Assembly (NCBI GenBank): GCA_964631955.1
Contig: CAZWBA010000003.1
Coordinates: 186,001-250,000 of the forward strand
Origin: CAMLJR01 sp964631955
GTDB lineage: Bacteria > Pseudomonadota > Gammaproteobacteria > Pseudomonadales > CAMLJR01
Reading direction: 5' to 3'
Length of the DNA stretch: 64,000 bases
Shown: piece after piece, positions 8,359-16,372 of the stretch
Layout: each line of letters opens with the position of its first letter
Numbering within the stretch: position 1 is the first letter of the stretch
The notes under the pieces: model-generated
The model's input: the letters and a program-made list of their open reading frames with translations, nothing else
Told to the model about the DNA's origin: nothing
Databases searched by the model: none
Made by a program: the position numbers and the translations under genes

Positions 8359-9540
8359 ATGCAAGACACCCCGCCCCCTCTTGATCTTTTTCAAAAAATA
8401 CGACTATTTTTTTATGATCGACAATTGCGAAAGAAAAGCCGACGCGGAAGAAATATAGCGCCCAAAATCCTTAACCCGATCACCTTCATGAAGGATTTGG
8501 AAAAAAACGATATTGACTACACGGTACTGCGCTGGCCGGAATTAATCCAACCAATCGCGCCATTCATCGACAGCGGCGATATTGACATATTGATCGATGG
8601 GGGTCGAAACGATATTGCAGACGTCCTTTTTCGACATAAAGCCCCCAATGGAGTTAAATTCGATATTTACTCGGCAACTTCGAGCCGGGGAACGAATTAC
8701 AATGGATATCCTTATTACCCCCCACACATGGCCTACATGCTGCTCGCAAACAAAGCAAAAAACCACCGCGGTTTTTTTGAATTACAGGGCCTCCCTTACA
8801 TTGGCTCGCTTATTTACCACTTGGTTTACCATAAGGGCTCGAAGAGCGGTATTCCGATCCTCGAAAATGATATCGGCTCAGCCACAGCCTCTGTCCGAGC
8901 TTTAAAATTAATTGATGCTGCGCAACAAAATCACATACAAATCCCGGCTCTCTTATCACTGCAATCCCTTGAAGGGTGGCTTTCACAGCACAACTTAAAC
9001 ATTCCTTATGATCTTTTAATACGCCAATGCGACCGCAATGACCCCTGGATAAGTTACTTAATCAATCGCGAAGAAAAAGCTCTTACCGACTTCTTCGAAG
9101 ATGGTTATTTTTTCTCCTTCCTACTGAGAGAGCCCGTTATCGAGCCGGCTCTGGAAGAAAAAATACTTGAATTCATTTCAAAAAAATTCACGATTATCGA
9201 AAACATATATATTCCAGACCCCGCACGAGAGGAGGCCAGCAGAAGAACGCGCGGCGGGAATTGGATATCTCCGGAAGAGAAGATGGCAACACGCCCGTAC
9301 CGACTTATAATATGCAAAGACAATAATCCCACATCAATTAAAACCCCGAATGCTGAGCACCCGCTCATCGACAACGGGAACTTCTTTTATAAATTTTCTC
9401 TACGGGAGTTCATAAAAAGCCTGTCTAGACAGCATCGCAATGGCGTCCATTGCGGAGACAACACCTTGGAATCTGCATACATAGCAAAAACGGTTAAGGG
9501 TATAGTTTCTCGTGAAGAATTTTCCAGCCAAACTCTTTGA
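8359..9540 (+). CDS. Nucleotidyltransferase-like protein of unknown function
   Basis: A 393-residue protein that I do not recognise as a named family. Residues 40-100 (DIDYTVLRWPEL, then SGDIDILIDGGRNDIADVLF) contain a GDxD motif (D74, D76) like that of nucleotidyltransferase-fold proteins. The N-terminus is very basic (RKKSRRGRN), with no signal peptide or membrane segment. The C-terminal third (RPYRLIICKDNNP) has no recognisable motif. Its last 29 bases overlap the start of a small kinase gene, so the two products are probably made together. The A+T-rich composition suggests transfer. A role in decorating LPS is inferred only from position. Confidence 0.55.
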   Translation: MQDTPPPLDLFQKIRLFFYDRQLRKKSRRGRNIAPKILNPITFMKDLEKNDIDYTVLRWPELIQPIAPFIDSGDIDILIDGGRNDIADVLFRHKAPNGVKFDIYSATSSRGTNYNGYPYYPPHMAYMLLANKAKNHRGFFELQGLPYIGSLIYHLVYHKGSKSGIPILENDIGSATASVRALKLIDAAQQNHIQIPALLSLQSLEGWLSQHNLNIPYDLLIRQCDRNDPWISYLINREEKALTDFFEDGYFFSFLLREPVIEPALEEKILEFISKKFTIIENIYIPDPAREEASRRTRGGNWISPEEKMATRPYRLIICKDNNPTSIKTPNAEHPLIDNGNFFYKFSLREFIKSLSRQHRNGVHCGDNTLESAYIAKTVKGIVSREEFSSQTL

Positions 9541-10369
9541 GAGATACGCCGTCAATAAACACAGAACAACATTTGGCGTACTTTATATTTTTGACAGGAA
9601 TTTTGATCGCGATTGTTATTTTAAAGTTATTGACAAGAAATCCACCCCCCATATTAAAGTCCGCGGATTTAAATCAGAAGTTCACATTTATTGCGACTGG
9701 GTATGTAAAAGCGAGTATCGCCCCTTCAGGAAGCGCTTCAAATATCTTCATTACTCAGCCGCAGACACATACGGGCATAAAGGAGCCATTGGTGAGGCTG
9801 TGAACACACTGGTCGCCAATTTATTAGGCTACCCCTGCCATCGATTACTGGCAACGTATGTCAACCCTATAACCGGGAACGTTAAATCGATTTATTCGAG
9901 AGTGAAATCCGCTACCCCACTCATGGAATTACTTCAGCGAGAACACCTTATCGACCAACGCAAAAAACTGCTTTCAAGAGTCATTCTTCAACTTTTTTCA
10001 ACACTGGACAGCAAGATATTTCATGCTGACTGTAATGCCAGCAACATTTTTTACAACCCAGAAGGCGATGAAATTCAGCTCATCGACCTGGAAGCAGCAA
10101 TACAAATAAACATTGGGAAAAATATAGCGATGGGCGCCCTTCTATCCTCGTTTTACGACCACCGCCTGAATAAACTTATATCGCGAGATGATTTTACTGG
10201 GCTTTTCAAGGAAACATTGGAACACGCTTTCAACCATGACGAGCTGCGCCTTTTACTGGAGGAGTTTAACCGCCATAATCTGTCAAGAAGACTTCGCCAC
10301 GAGCGGCATGACCGACTAGACAGAGTAGGAAACAATAACTCCGCGCTAAGCAAATTGGTTATTTTTTAG
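9512..10369 (+). CDS. Small Kdo/WaaP-family kinase
   Basis: A 285-residue protein starting at GTG 9512, inside the end of the preceding gene, with AAGGG about 11 bases upstream. The protein-kinase-like fold is shown by FHADCNASNIFYNPEGD (catalytic D173, N178) and LIDLEAA (metal-binding D192), with GEAVNTLVANLLG earlier. This is the pattern of LPS sugar kinases. It would be the fourth kinase domain in this locus. The basic C-terminus (RRLRHERHDRLDR) could bind membrane or LPS. The sugar it phosphorylates is unknown. Confidence 0.72.
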   Translation: MKNFPAKLFERYAVNKHRTTFGVLYIFDRNFDRDCYFKVIDKKSTPHIKVRGFKSEVHIYCDWVCKSEYRPFRKRFKYLHYSAADTYGHKGAIGEAVNTLVANLLGYPCHRLLATYVNPITGNVKSIYSRVKSATPLMELLQREHLIDQRKKLLSRVILQLFSTLDSKIFHADCNASNIFYNPEGDEIQLIDLEAAIQINIGKNIAMGALLSSFYDHRLNKLISRDDFTGLFKETLEHAFNHDELRLLLEEFNRHNLSRRLRHERHDRLDRVGNNNSALSKLVIF

Positions 10370-10528
10370 AGAGAACATTTAATCTTTCTTGACGGATTCA
10401 ACTCTGAGGTGCAACGAGTTGAAACTGCGTCGAGGAGGTAATGTGCGTAGCGTGGTGATCTTTAACCGCCAACTCGAAATTGCGCCGATGAACTATCAGC
10501 CACGAGTTAGCGCGCAATAGCTTAGCCA
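10370..10528. other. Intergenic region with a possible insertion-sequence end
   Basis: No gene is seen. On the minus strand, around 10395-10440, the sequence reads through QLVAPQS and a stop, then ATTCAAC-type bases. This resembles the end of IS30-family transposase genes and their terminal repeat, but only a few dozen bases match the idea and no second end is visible. Treat it as a candidate remnant only. Confidence 0.25.
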
Positions 10529-11074
10529 TCACGATTCCGTAGATGTTTGATTTTTAGTTTCGAATAGCTTTTCTATTGTTTTCACTGGAAGGAACAAACG
10601 AATTCGTTCCTTATACCGATCCAGTTCTTGAAACCCGTATTGTTCATAGAATTTTTGTACACCATCGTCCAGTGCGTCCACCACAACGGCATACGATGGC
10701 AGATACGCATTGATTTCAATACAATGTTTTAGCGAACAAATCAGTGCTACTTTTCCGAGTCCTTGCCCCTGAGCTTGTTTGTGTACAGCGAGTTGAGCAA
10801 TTAATAAGACCGGTATGGGATAGTGCGGCAACTTTTTTGCCATTGAAACCGGCAAGGTTTGACGCTCGATCTCTGTATGGGACAAGGTGTAGTACGCGCA
10901 AATAGTGGTGCAATCGTCCTTGGCAGGTAACACCATTGTTTTACTGATACCCGCTTCTCTATGCCGCGCTGCATATTGATGCAAGAAATCGTTCAACTCT
11001 TGTGTGCCGCAGTCGAACGACTTGCGATCATGAGACGTTTTGTCTAGTTCAACGAAGGTGGAAGACGGTTTCAA
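10529..11074 (-). CDS. GNAT-family acetyltransferase toxin (TacT/AtaT type)
   Basis: A 181-residue GNAT protein downstream of a DUF1778 antitoxin gene. FDCGTQELNDFLHQYAARH at the start, LLIAQLAVHKQAQGQGLGKVAL (acetyl-CoA pyrophosphate loop) and FYEQYGFQEL near the end are typical of toxins that acetylate the amino group of charged tRNA. The TTG at 11074 is chosen because it overlaps the antitoxin stop (TTGA) and AAGG lies six bases upstream; a longer frame would run deep into the antitoxin gene. The pair sits between LPS genes on the opposite strand to its neighbours, as mobile addiction modules often do. Confidence 0.85.
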   Translation of the reverse strand: MKPSSTFVELDKTSHDRKSFDCGTQELNDFLHQYAARHREAGISKTMVLPAKDDCTTICAYYTLSHTEIERQTLPVSMAKKLPHYPIPVLLIAQLAVHKQAQGQGLGKVALICSLKHCIEINAYLPSYAVVVDALDDGVQKFYEQYGFQELDRYKERIRLFLPVKTIEKLFETKNQTSTES

Positions 11075-11340
11075 CGAATGCCTTGTCCCTTCGTAAATTG
11101 CAGAGCGTCGTGCAATTTTTGGTTGGGTGCTTCGGCCGCTTCGCACGCGCTCATGAAGCGGTCGAATACATCATCTTTCAATGCGATGGATTCGTGTTCG
11201 CGGATAACCCGTTCGGCATCTTTTTCAATTAAACGCACAACATATTCTGTAAGGCTTTTCATCCCCTCAAGGGCTGCTGCCTTTTCTGCTGCTGCTTTTA
11301 CGGCATCATCGATCCGCATATCTATTCTTGAGGTTGCCAT
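11071..11340 (-). CDS. DUF1778 ribbon-helix-helix antitoxin (TacA type)
   Basis: An 89-residue protein. MATSRIDMRIDDAVKAAAEKAAALEGMKSL is the N-terminal ribbon-helix-helix DNA-binding domain, and the C-terminal part (FDRFMSACEAAEAPNQKLHDAL) is the toxin-binding region. ATG 11340 has GGAG eight bases upstream. It neutralises the GNAT toxin encoded immediately downstream with a four-base overlap and, as in the family, probably represses its own operon; an inverted repeat upstream (11366-11393) could be the operator. Confidence 0.88.
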   Translation of the reverse strand: MATSRIDMRIDDAVKAAAEKAAALEGMKSLTEYVVRLIEKDAERVIREHESIALKDDVFDRFMSACEAAEAPNQKLHDALQFTKGQGIR

Positions 11341-11365
11341 GGCTAAACTCCTGACCCCAGCTTCT

Positions 11366-11393
11366 ATCAAGAATAAGAGTACCAGCTCTTGAT
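11366..11393. promoter_or_regulatory. Nested inverted repeat upstream of the antitoxin gene, candidate operator
   Basis: ATCAAGA at 11366-11372 pairs with TCTTGAT at 11387-11393, and inside it AAGAG (11375-11379) pairs with CTCTT (11386-11390). It lies 26-53 bases upstream of the antitoxin start, where an autoregulatory site of a ribbon-helix-helix antitoxin is expected. The role is inferred from position and symmetry. Confidence 0.45.
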
Positions 11394-11990
11394 CATTTTG
11401 TACAGCAATCTTCCGTACACCCGGCGGCGTGTTCTGTTTTGGGTTATTAAGCGGTCTGGGAGCTGCAAGGTTTATAAATCGTAGAAATTGTATAGCCCAG
11501 GCTATGCGATTTCGAATAAACGTAAACCGCTGACTGCAAAGCGGTTAGGCCATATTGAATGAGGTTCACGGTTGAACAATTTCCCGAGACCAACAACGAG
11601 GCCGAAGGTTGGAAATTGTTCAGGGTGTTTACGCTTGCGCGAAAACGAACCTGTAAAAATTTTTTTGTAGCTACCGCGTTCAGTTGATCGCCGGCACGCG
11701 ATCGGCGTACTCGATCATAAGCCGGTTCAGTGCCGGCTTCCTATGTGCGCGTTATTGCCACACAATATGGCACTTGGCCACTTATTTTATTGCTAATCAC
11801 CGCAACAATTTGACTCAACCACCGAACCATTAAAGCCCATCGCTACGCGGTGATGTTTGACAAATTAATTGGCGGCACTTTTAAAATTGTTGCTTTGCAA
11901 CCGCACAGATTTAAATCAACAAGAATGCTGAATGTGAGAGCCTTCCCTGTGGAAAAATACACACCCAACTTCAATGCCCATTGAGAGCCT
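11394..11990. other. Long intergenic region with several hairpins, no gene seen
   Basis: About 600 bases without a credible coding frame. It contains AACCGC/GCGGTT (11525-11530 with 11541-11546), a perfect 12-base inverted repeat (11573-11584 with 11611-11622), CGTAAAC/GTTTACG (11521-11527 with 11627-11633) enclosing both, and AAGCCGG/CCGGCTT (11719-11725 with 11733-11739). The latter could be a terminator, but it lacks a clear T run. The region may be the scar left by insertion of the toxin-antitoxin module. Confidence 0.5.
11521..11633. repeat. Nested inverted repeats in the toxin-antitoxin/GT-C intergenic region
   Basis: The outer arms CGTAAAC and GTTTACG enclose a 12-base perfect inverted repeat (TGAACAATTTCC with its complement, 26-base loop) and a separate six-base hairpin. 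Symmetry at several levels over 113 bases suggests a folded RNA or a small mobile repeat. No coding content is seen. Confidence 0.5.
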
Positions 11991-13445
11991 ATGAATTTAA
12001 AAAATTTGAAACAACCAACCATACTGGCGCTTCTGGGCAGCATCCTCTTGTCGACATGGGTATGGATAGGAGGGACAACCATAAATACCGATGGTGTCAT
12101 CTATCTCAACGCAGCCGACGCCTTCCTATCCCAAGGTTTTTCCGCCAGTGTACGCGTATACGGCTGGCCATTTTATTCAGTACTTATCGCCTGCGTCACA
12201 AAACTAGGCTTCTCTCTTGATTCGGCAGCGCACTTGTTAAACCTGCTTCTGTTTGCCGTACTATCATTCACATTCGTAAAAATCACGGAAGTACTTTATC
12301 CACACGAAAGGGCGGCTCATTTTCTGGCCGTTTTAGTGGTGCTGCTGTTTCCACGCCTGAATTTTTTGCGGGCTTCTTTTTTCAGAGATGCAGGTTTTTT
12401 GACCTGCATACTGCTGTCTTTATTAGCAATGCTTTATTTCCTGCGAAACGCAAGAAAGATCCACTTTATTGCCTGGTTAGCCATGGTTCTTTGTGCTTCC
12501 CTTTTCCGGTCAGAAGCAATTGTTCTGCTTGGAGCTGGTGCTTTAGTGTTTTTATACTCGTCTAAAATTACACGGCACCAAAAGATCACAGCCCTAGTTG
12601 CAGCCCTTCTTACGGCCGTAACATTAATTTATGTCAGCCAGCCCCTCCTGACGACACACTTACCACCTTTCTGGAATCAGCTCACCAGTGATTTTCGTAA
12701 TGAATTTAACGCTTCCGCCAACGCTCTGGCAGACTCGGTATTAAACGAGTTCTCCCGCGATTACCGACGAGATGGATTACTTGCTGTTTTGCTCACAATT
12801 TTAGTAGGCACAATAATCAAACATTTAACGCCCATCTATGTATTAACTTTCTGGGCAACCCGTAAAACCAGCACGGGAATCTCATCCATTGATCTGCGAT
12901 TACTTTATATTTACTGCGTACTTTTGATATTACCACCAGCCATTTTTGTTTTGAAAACACACTTCATCACCTCACGCTATGTAATGGGGTTTTTGGTCGT
13001 CGTATTGTTAACAATCCCCCTGAAGCTGACTCAAGTTGCCGGGAAAATCCCGAAGAAAAGCATATTCATCGCCACAAGTACTGTTGTTTTTCTGTTCTTC
13101 TGCATTACAAGCATGAAGGAATTAGCTGTCGAAACCCTGCAAAAAGAAGCTGGATTGTGGCTAGCTCAACGGAATGGCTCTATATGGACGAATAAATTAC
13201 CTGTTTCCTATTATGCGGCCAATGCAAGGCAAACCAGATCCGTGGACGTAATACATAACGGAGCATGGCCAAAAGCTCCTGAACTAGTCCAGCAATATAA
13301 CTGGATCGCAATCGCCGCAAAGGAAAGCCAATCGGACGATATCACGTCATATATAGAATCAATTCATGGGCAAGAAGTAAAACGCTTCAAGGATCATGAG
13401 CGTCTTGTTGTAATTATAAAAACCTCGCCAAGAGGAGACAAATAA
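11991..13445 (+). CDS. GT-C type membrane glycosyltransferase (PMT/ArnT-like)
   Basis: A 484-residue integral membrane protein with roughly ten hydrophobic segments. The N-terminal TTINTDGVIYLNAADAFLSQGF, with an acidic residue in the first periplasmic loop after membrane segment 1, and the later GWPFYSVLIACVTKL follow the pattern of lipid-linked-sugar glycosyltransferases of the PMT/ArnT type. The C-terminal soluble part (SVDVIHNGAWPKAPELVQQYNWIAI) is periplasmic in this class. It probably uses a polyprenyl-phosphate sugar to modify LPS in the periplasm. It converges with the GT2 gene (five bases apart). The A+T-rich composition matches the accessory block. Confidence 0.65.
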   Translation: MNLKNLKQPTILALLGSILLSTWVWIGGTTINTDGVIYLNAADAFLSQGFSASVRVYGWPFYSVLIACVTKLGFSLDSAAHLLNLLLFAVLSFTFVKITEVLYPHERAAHFLAVLVVLLFPRLNFLRASFFRDAGFLTCILLSLLAMLYFLRNARKIHFIAWLAMVLCASLFRSEAIVLLGAGALVFLYSSKITRHQKITALVAALLTAVTLIYVSQPLLTTHLPPFWNQLTSDFRNEFNASANALADSVLNEFSRDYRRDGLLAVLLTILVGTIIKHLTPIYVLTFWATRKTSTGISSIDLRLLYIYCVLLILPPAIFVLKTHFITSRYVMGFLVVVLLTIPLKLTQVAGKIPKKSIFIATSTVVFLFFCITSMKELAVETLQKEAGLWLAQRNGSIWTNKLPVSYYAANARQTRSVDVIHNGAWPKAPELVQQYNWIAIAAKESQSDDITSYIESIHGQEVKRFKDHERLVVIIKTSPRGDK

Positions 13446-13450
13446 GCTCG

Positions 13451-14350
13451 CTACTGCAGATTGGATTTGCGGCAATTGAATTTGCCAATGAACTCTGCGG
13501 AGGCCTGAAAGACCGCTCGGTACACAGACAATCTGATCTGCTGGCGGTCACTCAGCCCCCAAACCGATCCCTTAACTGAAAGCAAAAACATCCGAGCTAG
13601 CGCGCGCCGCTTGTTTCTCTTGAGCAACCTCATGACATCGGTGGGGGAGTAATGTTTTATATAGAAACGATGCAACCCCTCCTGCTTTCGCCGTTGCACA
13701 ACTTCAATATCTCGCTTTCTCTCGCTCCCTCCGCCTACATGCTCAGCCGAAACCTCATCGCAATAACCGATAGCATAACCATGCTGACGAACTCTAAGAC
13801 AAAAATCAGCCTCTTCCGCATACAGAAAAAAACTTTCGTCAAAACCCTTTGTCGTCTCATAAACTTCGCGCCGAATCATAAGACTAGCCCCCAAAACCCA
13901 AGCAATGTCGCCTGGCAACTTACCCAATGAAACGGTCAAATGCTTTTCATCTGGATAGGAATTTCGAGGAAGAACAGTTTCACCCGTAGCTTTCTTTACC
14001 AACCGAGTTCCAGCGAGCCCGTATTCAGAATGTGCGTCCATAAACCTGGCGACACGCTGCAGGGCATTCTTCTGTTTCAGCACCGCGTCGGGATTCAACA
14101 AATAAATATATCTCCCACGGCTTTGTTGAAAAGCTATGTTGTTCGCGCTACCAAAACCAACATTGCGAGGGTTAAGAAGAGTCTTTATGCGACTGCCGTA
14201 TGCCAGCATGGTTGCATGGCTTTCATCTTGGCTGGCATTATCGATAACAATAATTTCAAAAGAGACACCTTCCTGAGCAAGCACGGAATCGATTGAGGCA
14301 GTCAATAAATCCGCCGTATTGTAATTCACTATAATTACGGATACGTCCAT
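13451..14350 (-). CDS. Family 2 glycosyltransferase (rhamnosyltransferase-like)
   Basis: A 299-residue cytoplasmic GT-A enzyme. MDVSVIIVNYNTADLLTASIDSVLAQ, IVIDNASQDES, NVGFGSANNIAF and LLNPDAVL form the donor-binding half, with the DxD-like NPDA. FDESFFLYAEEADFCLRVRQHGY holds the acceptor and base region (ED-type EEAD). This layout is typical of O-antigen rhamnosyltransferases of the WbbL kind, and rmlC at the window start shows that dTDP-rhamnose is available. It is transcribed away from wbpV with only 30 bases between start codons. Confidence 0.85.
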   Translation of the reverse strand: MDVSVIIVNYNTADLLTASIDSVLAQEGVSFEIIVIDNASQDESHATMLAYGSRIKTLLNPRNVGFGSANNIAFQQSRGRYIYLLNPDAVLKQKNALQRVARFMDAHSEYGLAGTRLVKKATGETVLPRNSYPDEKHLTVSLGKLPGDIAWVLGASLMIRREVYETTKGFDESFFLYAEEADFCLRVRQHGYAIGYCDEVSAEHVGGGSERKRDIEVVQRRKQEGLHRFYIKHYSPTDVMRLLKRNKRRALARMFLLSVKGSVWGLSDRQQIRLSVYRAVFQASAEFIGKFNCRKSNLQ

Positions 14351-14380
14351 AAACGTTCTCTTTCTTAGTATTCAAACAGC

Positions 14381-15331
14381 ATGAAAATTGACGGCATTGG
14401 CACCAACAAAAACATTGTCGTAACGGGGGCAAATGGGTTTGTAGGCAAACCGCTTATTGCGTACTTGCGTAAGAATAGGTATCAGGTAAAAACTTGGTCG
14501 CGCGCAAACGGCAATTATAATCTCACGAATGATATTTCGTCCGATATTAAAAACGTTCTCGAAAAATGGAAGGTACTGCTCGAGGATATCGACACCATCA
14601 TCCACCTCGCCGGACTCGCCCATCAACCTCGCGGAGCGCAGGACGATTCCCGGTATTTCCAGATCAACCGTGATGGGACGTTAAATCTCGCCGCTGCGGC
14701 TCAGGCTGCCGGAGTGAAGCGATTCATTTTTCTCAGCTCAGCGAAGGTGTTTGGCGAGGGCGGCGATACGATCTACCACGCGTCGACAGCGCCCGCTCCC
14801 GTCGATGCTTATGCGCAATCGAAATGGCAGGCAGAGCAGTTGCTGCTGGAACGATTTTCCTCATCGATGGAGATTGTTATTTTGCGGCCGCCGCTGGTTT
14901 ATGCCGCCAATGCCAAAGCCAACTTCGCCAGCCTCATGAAGTGCGCGAATTTGCCGATCCCTCTGCCCGTGGCCGGTATCGATAATCAGCGCTCCATGAT
15001 CGGCCTCGACAATCTGATCGACCTGATTACGCTATGCCTGCATCATCCGGCAGCCGCCGGAAAAACATTTTTGTGTGCGGACGAGCGACCCTACTCCCTC
15101 CCGGAGGTCGTCGCGTCGATTCGCCGCGCGGCAGACCGCCCGCCAAATCTCGTGCACTTTCCCAAACCCTTGCTTAAGGTCATCAAGGCACTGCTCGGCG
15201 CCAGCATGGCCGAGCGCCTGTTCGGCAATTTTCAAATGGATTGCAGCGAAACCTGGGAGATTCTCGACTGGAGACCGCCTTTTACCATGGAGCAAATTTT
15301 GCGGGGCGATACGTGGAGCTGCACGGTGTGA
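14381..15331 (+). CDS. wbpV: NAD-dependent UDP-sugar epimerase/dehydratase (WbpV-like)
   Basis: A 316-residue extended SDR enzyme. The Rossmann glycine motif VVTGANGFVGKPL is near the N-terminus, IIHLAGLAHQPRGA follows, then LSSAKVFGEGG, and the catalytic tyrosine and lysine are in PVDAYAQSKWQAEQLL. It acts on UDP-N-acetylhexosamines in O-antigen precursor synthesis; C4 epimerisation or 4-keto reduction is the usual assignment for WbpV. The order wbpV-wbpL-wbpM with overlapping stops and starts (TGATG between wbpV and wbpL) supports the identification. G+C content rises again here. Confidence 0.82.
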   Translation: MKIDGIGTNKNIVVTGANGFVGKPLIAYLRKNRYQVKTWSRANGNYNLTNDISSDIKNVLEKWKVLLEDIDTIIHLAGLAHQPRGAQDDSRYFQINRDGTLNLAAAAQAAGVKRFIFLSSAKVFGEGGDTIYHASTAPAPVDAYAQSKWQAEQLLLERFSSSMEIVILRPPLVYAANAKANFASLMKCANLPIPLPVAGIDNQRSMIGLDNLIDLITLCLHHPAAAGKTFLCADERPYSLPEVVASIRRAADRPPNLVHFPKPLLKVIKALLGASMAERLFGNFQMDCSETWEILDWRPPFTMEQILRGDTWSCTV

Positions 15332-16323
15332 TGGCGCTCATTCTTTACGGTACTGCATCGTTTTTACTGGTCGGCCTGTACCGCCATCTGGCACTGCGCT
15401 TTCAATGGCTCGATCTGCCTAACGAGCGCAGCTCGCACCGGATTATCACACCACGCGGGGCAGGACTGGTTTTTGCGCTGCTGATCGCGGGTGCGCTTAT
15501 CGGATGGCTGCCACTTGAGCGCGCGCATCTTCTTCTAACGGTTCTGCTGGGTGTCATCGCACTGACCGGCTGGCTCGATGATATTCGCGGCATATCGGCG
15601 CGCGTGCGCTTCGTTGTGTATATCGCTCTTGCCGCCGCATCTGTGTATCTGGTGATGAGTGCGCGAACTACATCCGCCCATTTTGAATTATTGCTTTATG
15701 TTTCGATAGCAGCGATAGCGTTGGCCTGGCTGATCAATCTTTACAATTTCATGGATGGCATTAACGGGCTTGCCGCACTGGAGGCGATCTTCGTATTGCT
15801 CGGAATCGCCTGGTTCGCACAAGGCAGCGTTTACGCACACACTTTCGCGCAGATACATTTTTTCAGCGGCGCGGCGCTGACGGGGTTTCTTCTGTGGAAT
15901 TTTCCCGCGGGCAAGGTATTCATGGGCGATGCCGGCAGCGCTTTTCTGGGCTTGTTTCTCGGCGTACTCATGCTGTGGTCTTATCAGATGCACGGCCCTT
16001 CGCCGACAATCTGGCTGATTCTATTGGCTGCATTTATCGCGGACGCCACCTACACTCTGCTGGTGCGCGCCATCACACACCAGCGCCTGTATGCGGCGCA
16101 TCGTTTACATGCTTACCAGCGGCTAACGGATCGGTTGAGCGCCAGCCATGCCGGTACAACCGGCGCAATCATGGCAATCAATATTTGCTGGCTGTTACCC
16201 GTGGCATGGCTGGTGCACAACGACTTGATCGATGACGCGCCGGGTTTGTGTCTCGCGTATATCCCCATCCTAACGGGTTGCTATTGCCTCAAGGCTGGCG
16301 TTCCCCGTCAGGGTGAGGTATAA
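15331..16323 (+). CDS. wbpL: Undecaprenyl-phosphate sugar-1-phosphate transferase (WbpL/WecA family)
   Basis: A polytopic membrane protein of 330 residues from the MraY/WecA family. It starts O-antigen synthesis by moving an N-acetylhexosamine-1-phosphate to undecaprenyl phosphate. Visible signatures are LPNERSSHRIITPRGAG in the first cytoplasmic loop, GWLDDIRG (catalytic aspartates), NFMDGINGLAA and FMGDAGSAFLGLFLG, then a HRLHAYQRL loop in place of the HAH motif. ATG 15331 overlaps the wbpV stop; GTG 15328 is an alternative with GGAG nine bases upstream. wbpM follows 49 bases later. Confidence 0.9.
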   Translation: MALILYGTASFLLVGLYRHLALRFQWLDLPNERSSHRIITPRGAGLVFALLIAGALIGWLPLERAHLLLTVLLGVIALTGWLDDIRGISARVRFVVYIALAAASVYLVMSARTTSAHFELLLYVSIAAIALAWLINLYNFMDGINGLAALEAIFVLLGIAWFAQGSVYAHTFAQIHFFSGAALTGFLLWNFPAGKVFMGDAGSAFLGLFLGVLMLWSYQMHGPSPTIWLILLAAFIADATYTLLVRAITHQRLYAAHRLHAYQRLTDRLSASHAGTTGAIMAINICWLLPVAWLVHNDLIDDAPGLCLAYIPILTGCYCLKAGVPRQGEV

Positions 16324-16372
16324 GTCCGCGCCTGACCATGAATGTTGCACTCCAGAGAAGGGAAAGAGAACA

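Noticed and set aside
10395..10440. Complete insertion sequence
   Set aside because: Only a possible transposase C-terminal end is visible; no full transposase gene or second inverted repeat exists here.
11521..11633. Integron attC site
   Set aside because: GTTAGGC at 11544 fits one core site, but the partner RYYYAAC and the L boxes are not found at the right distances, and no integrase or cassette row is present.
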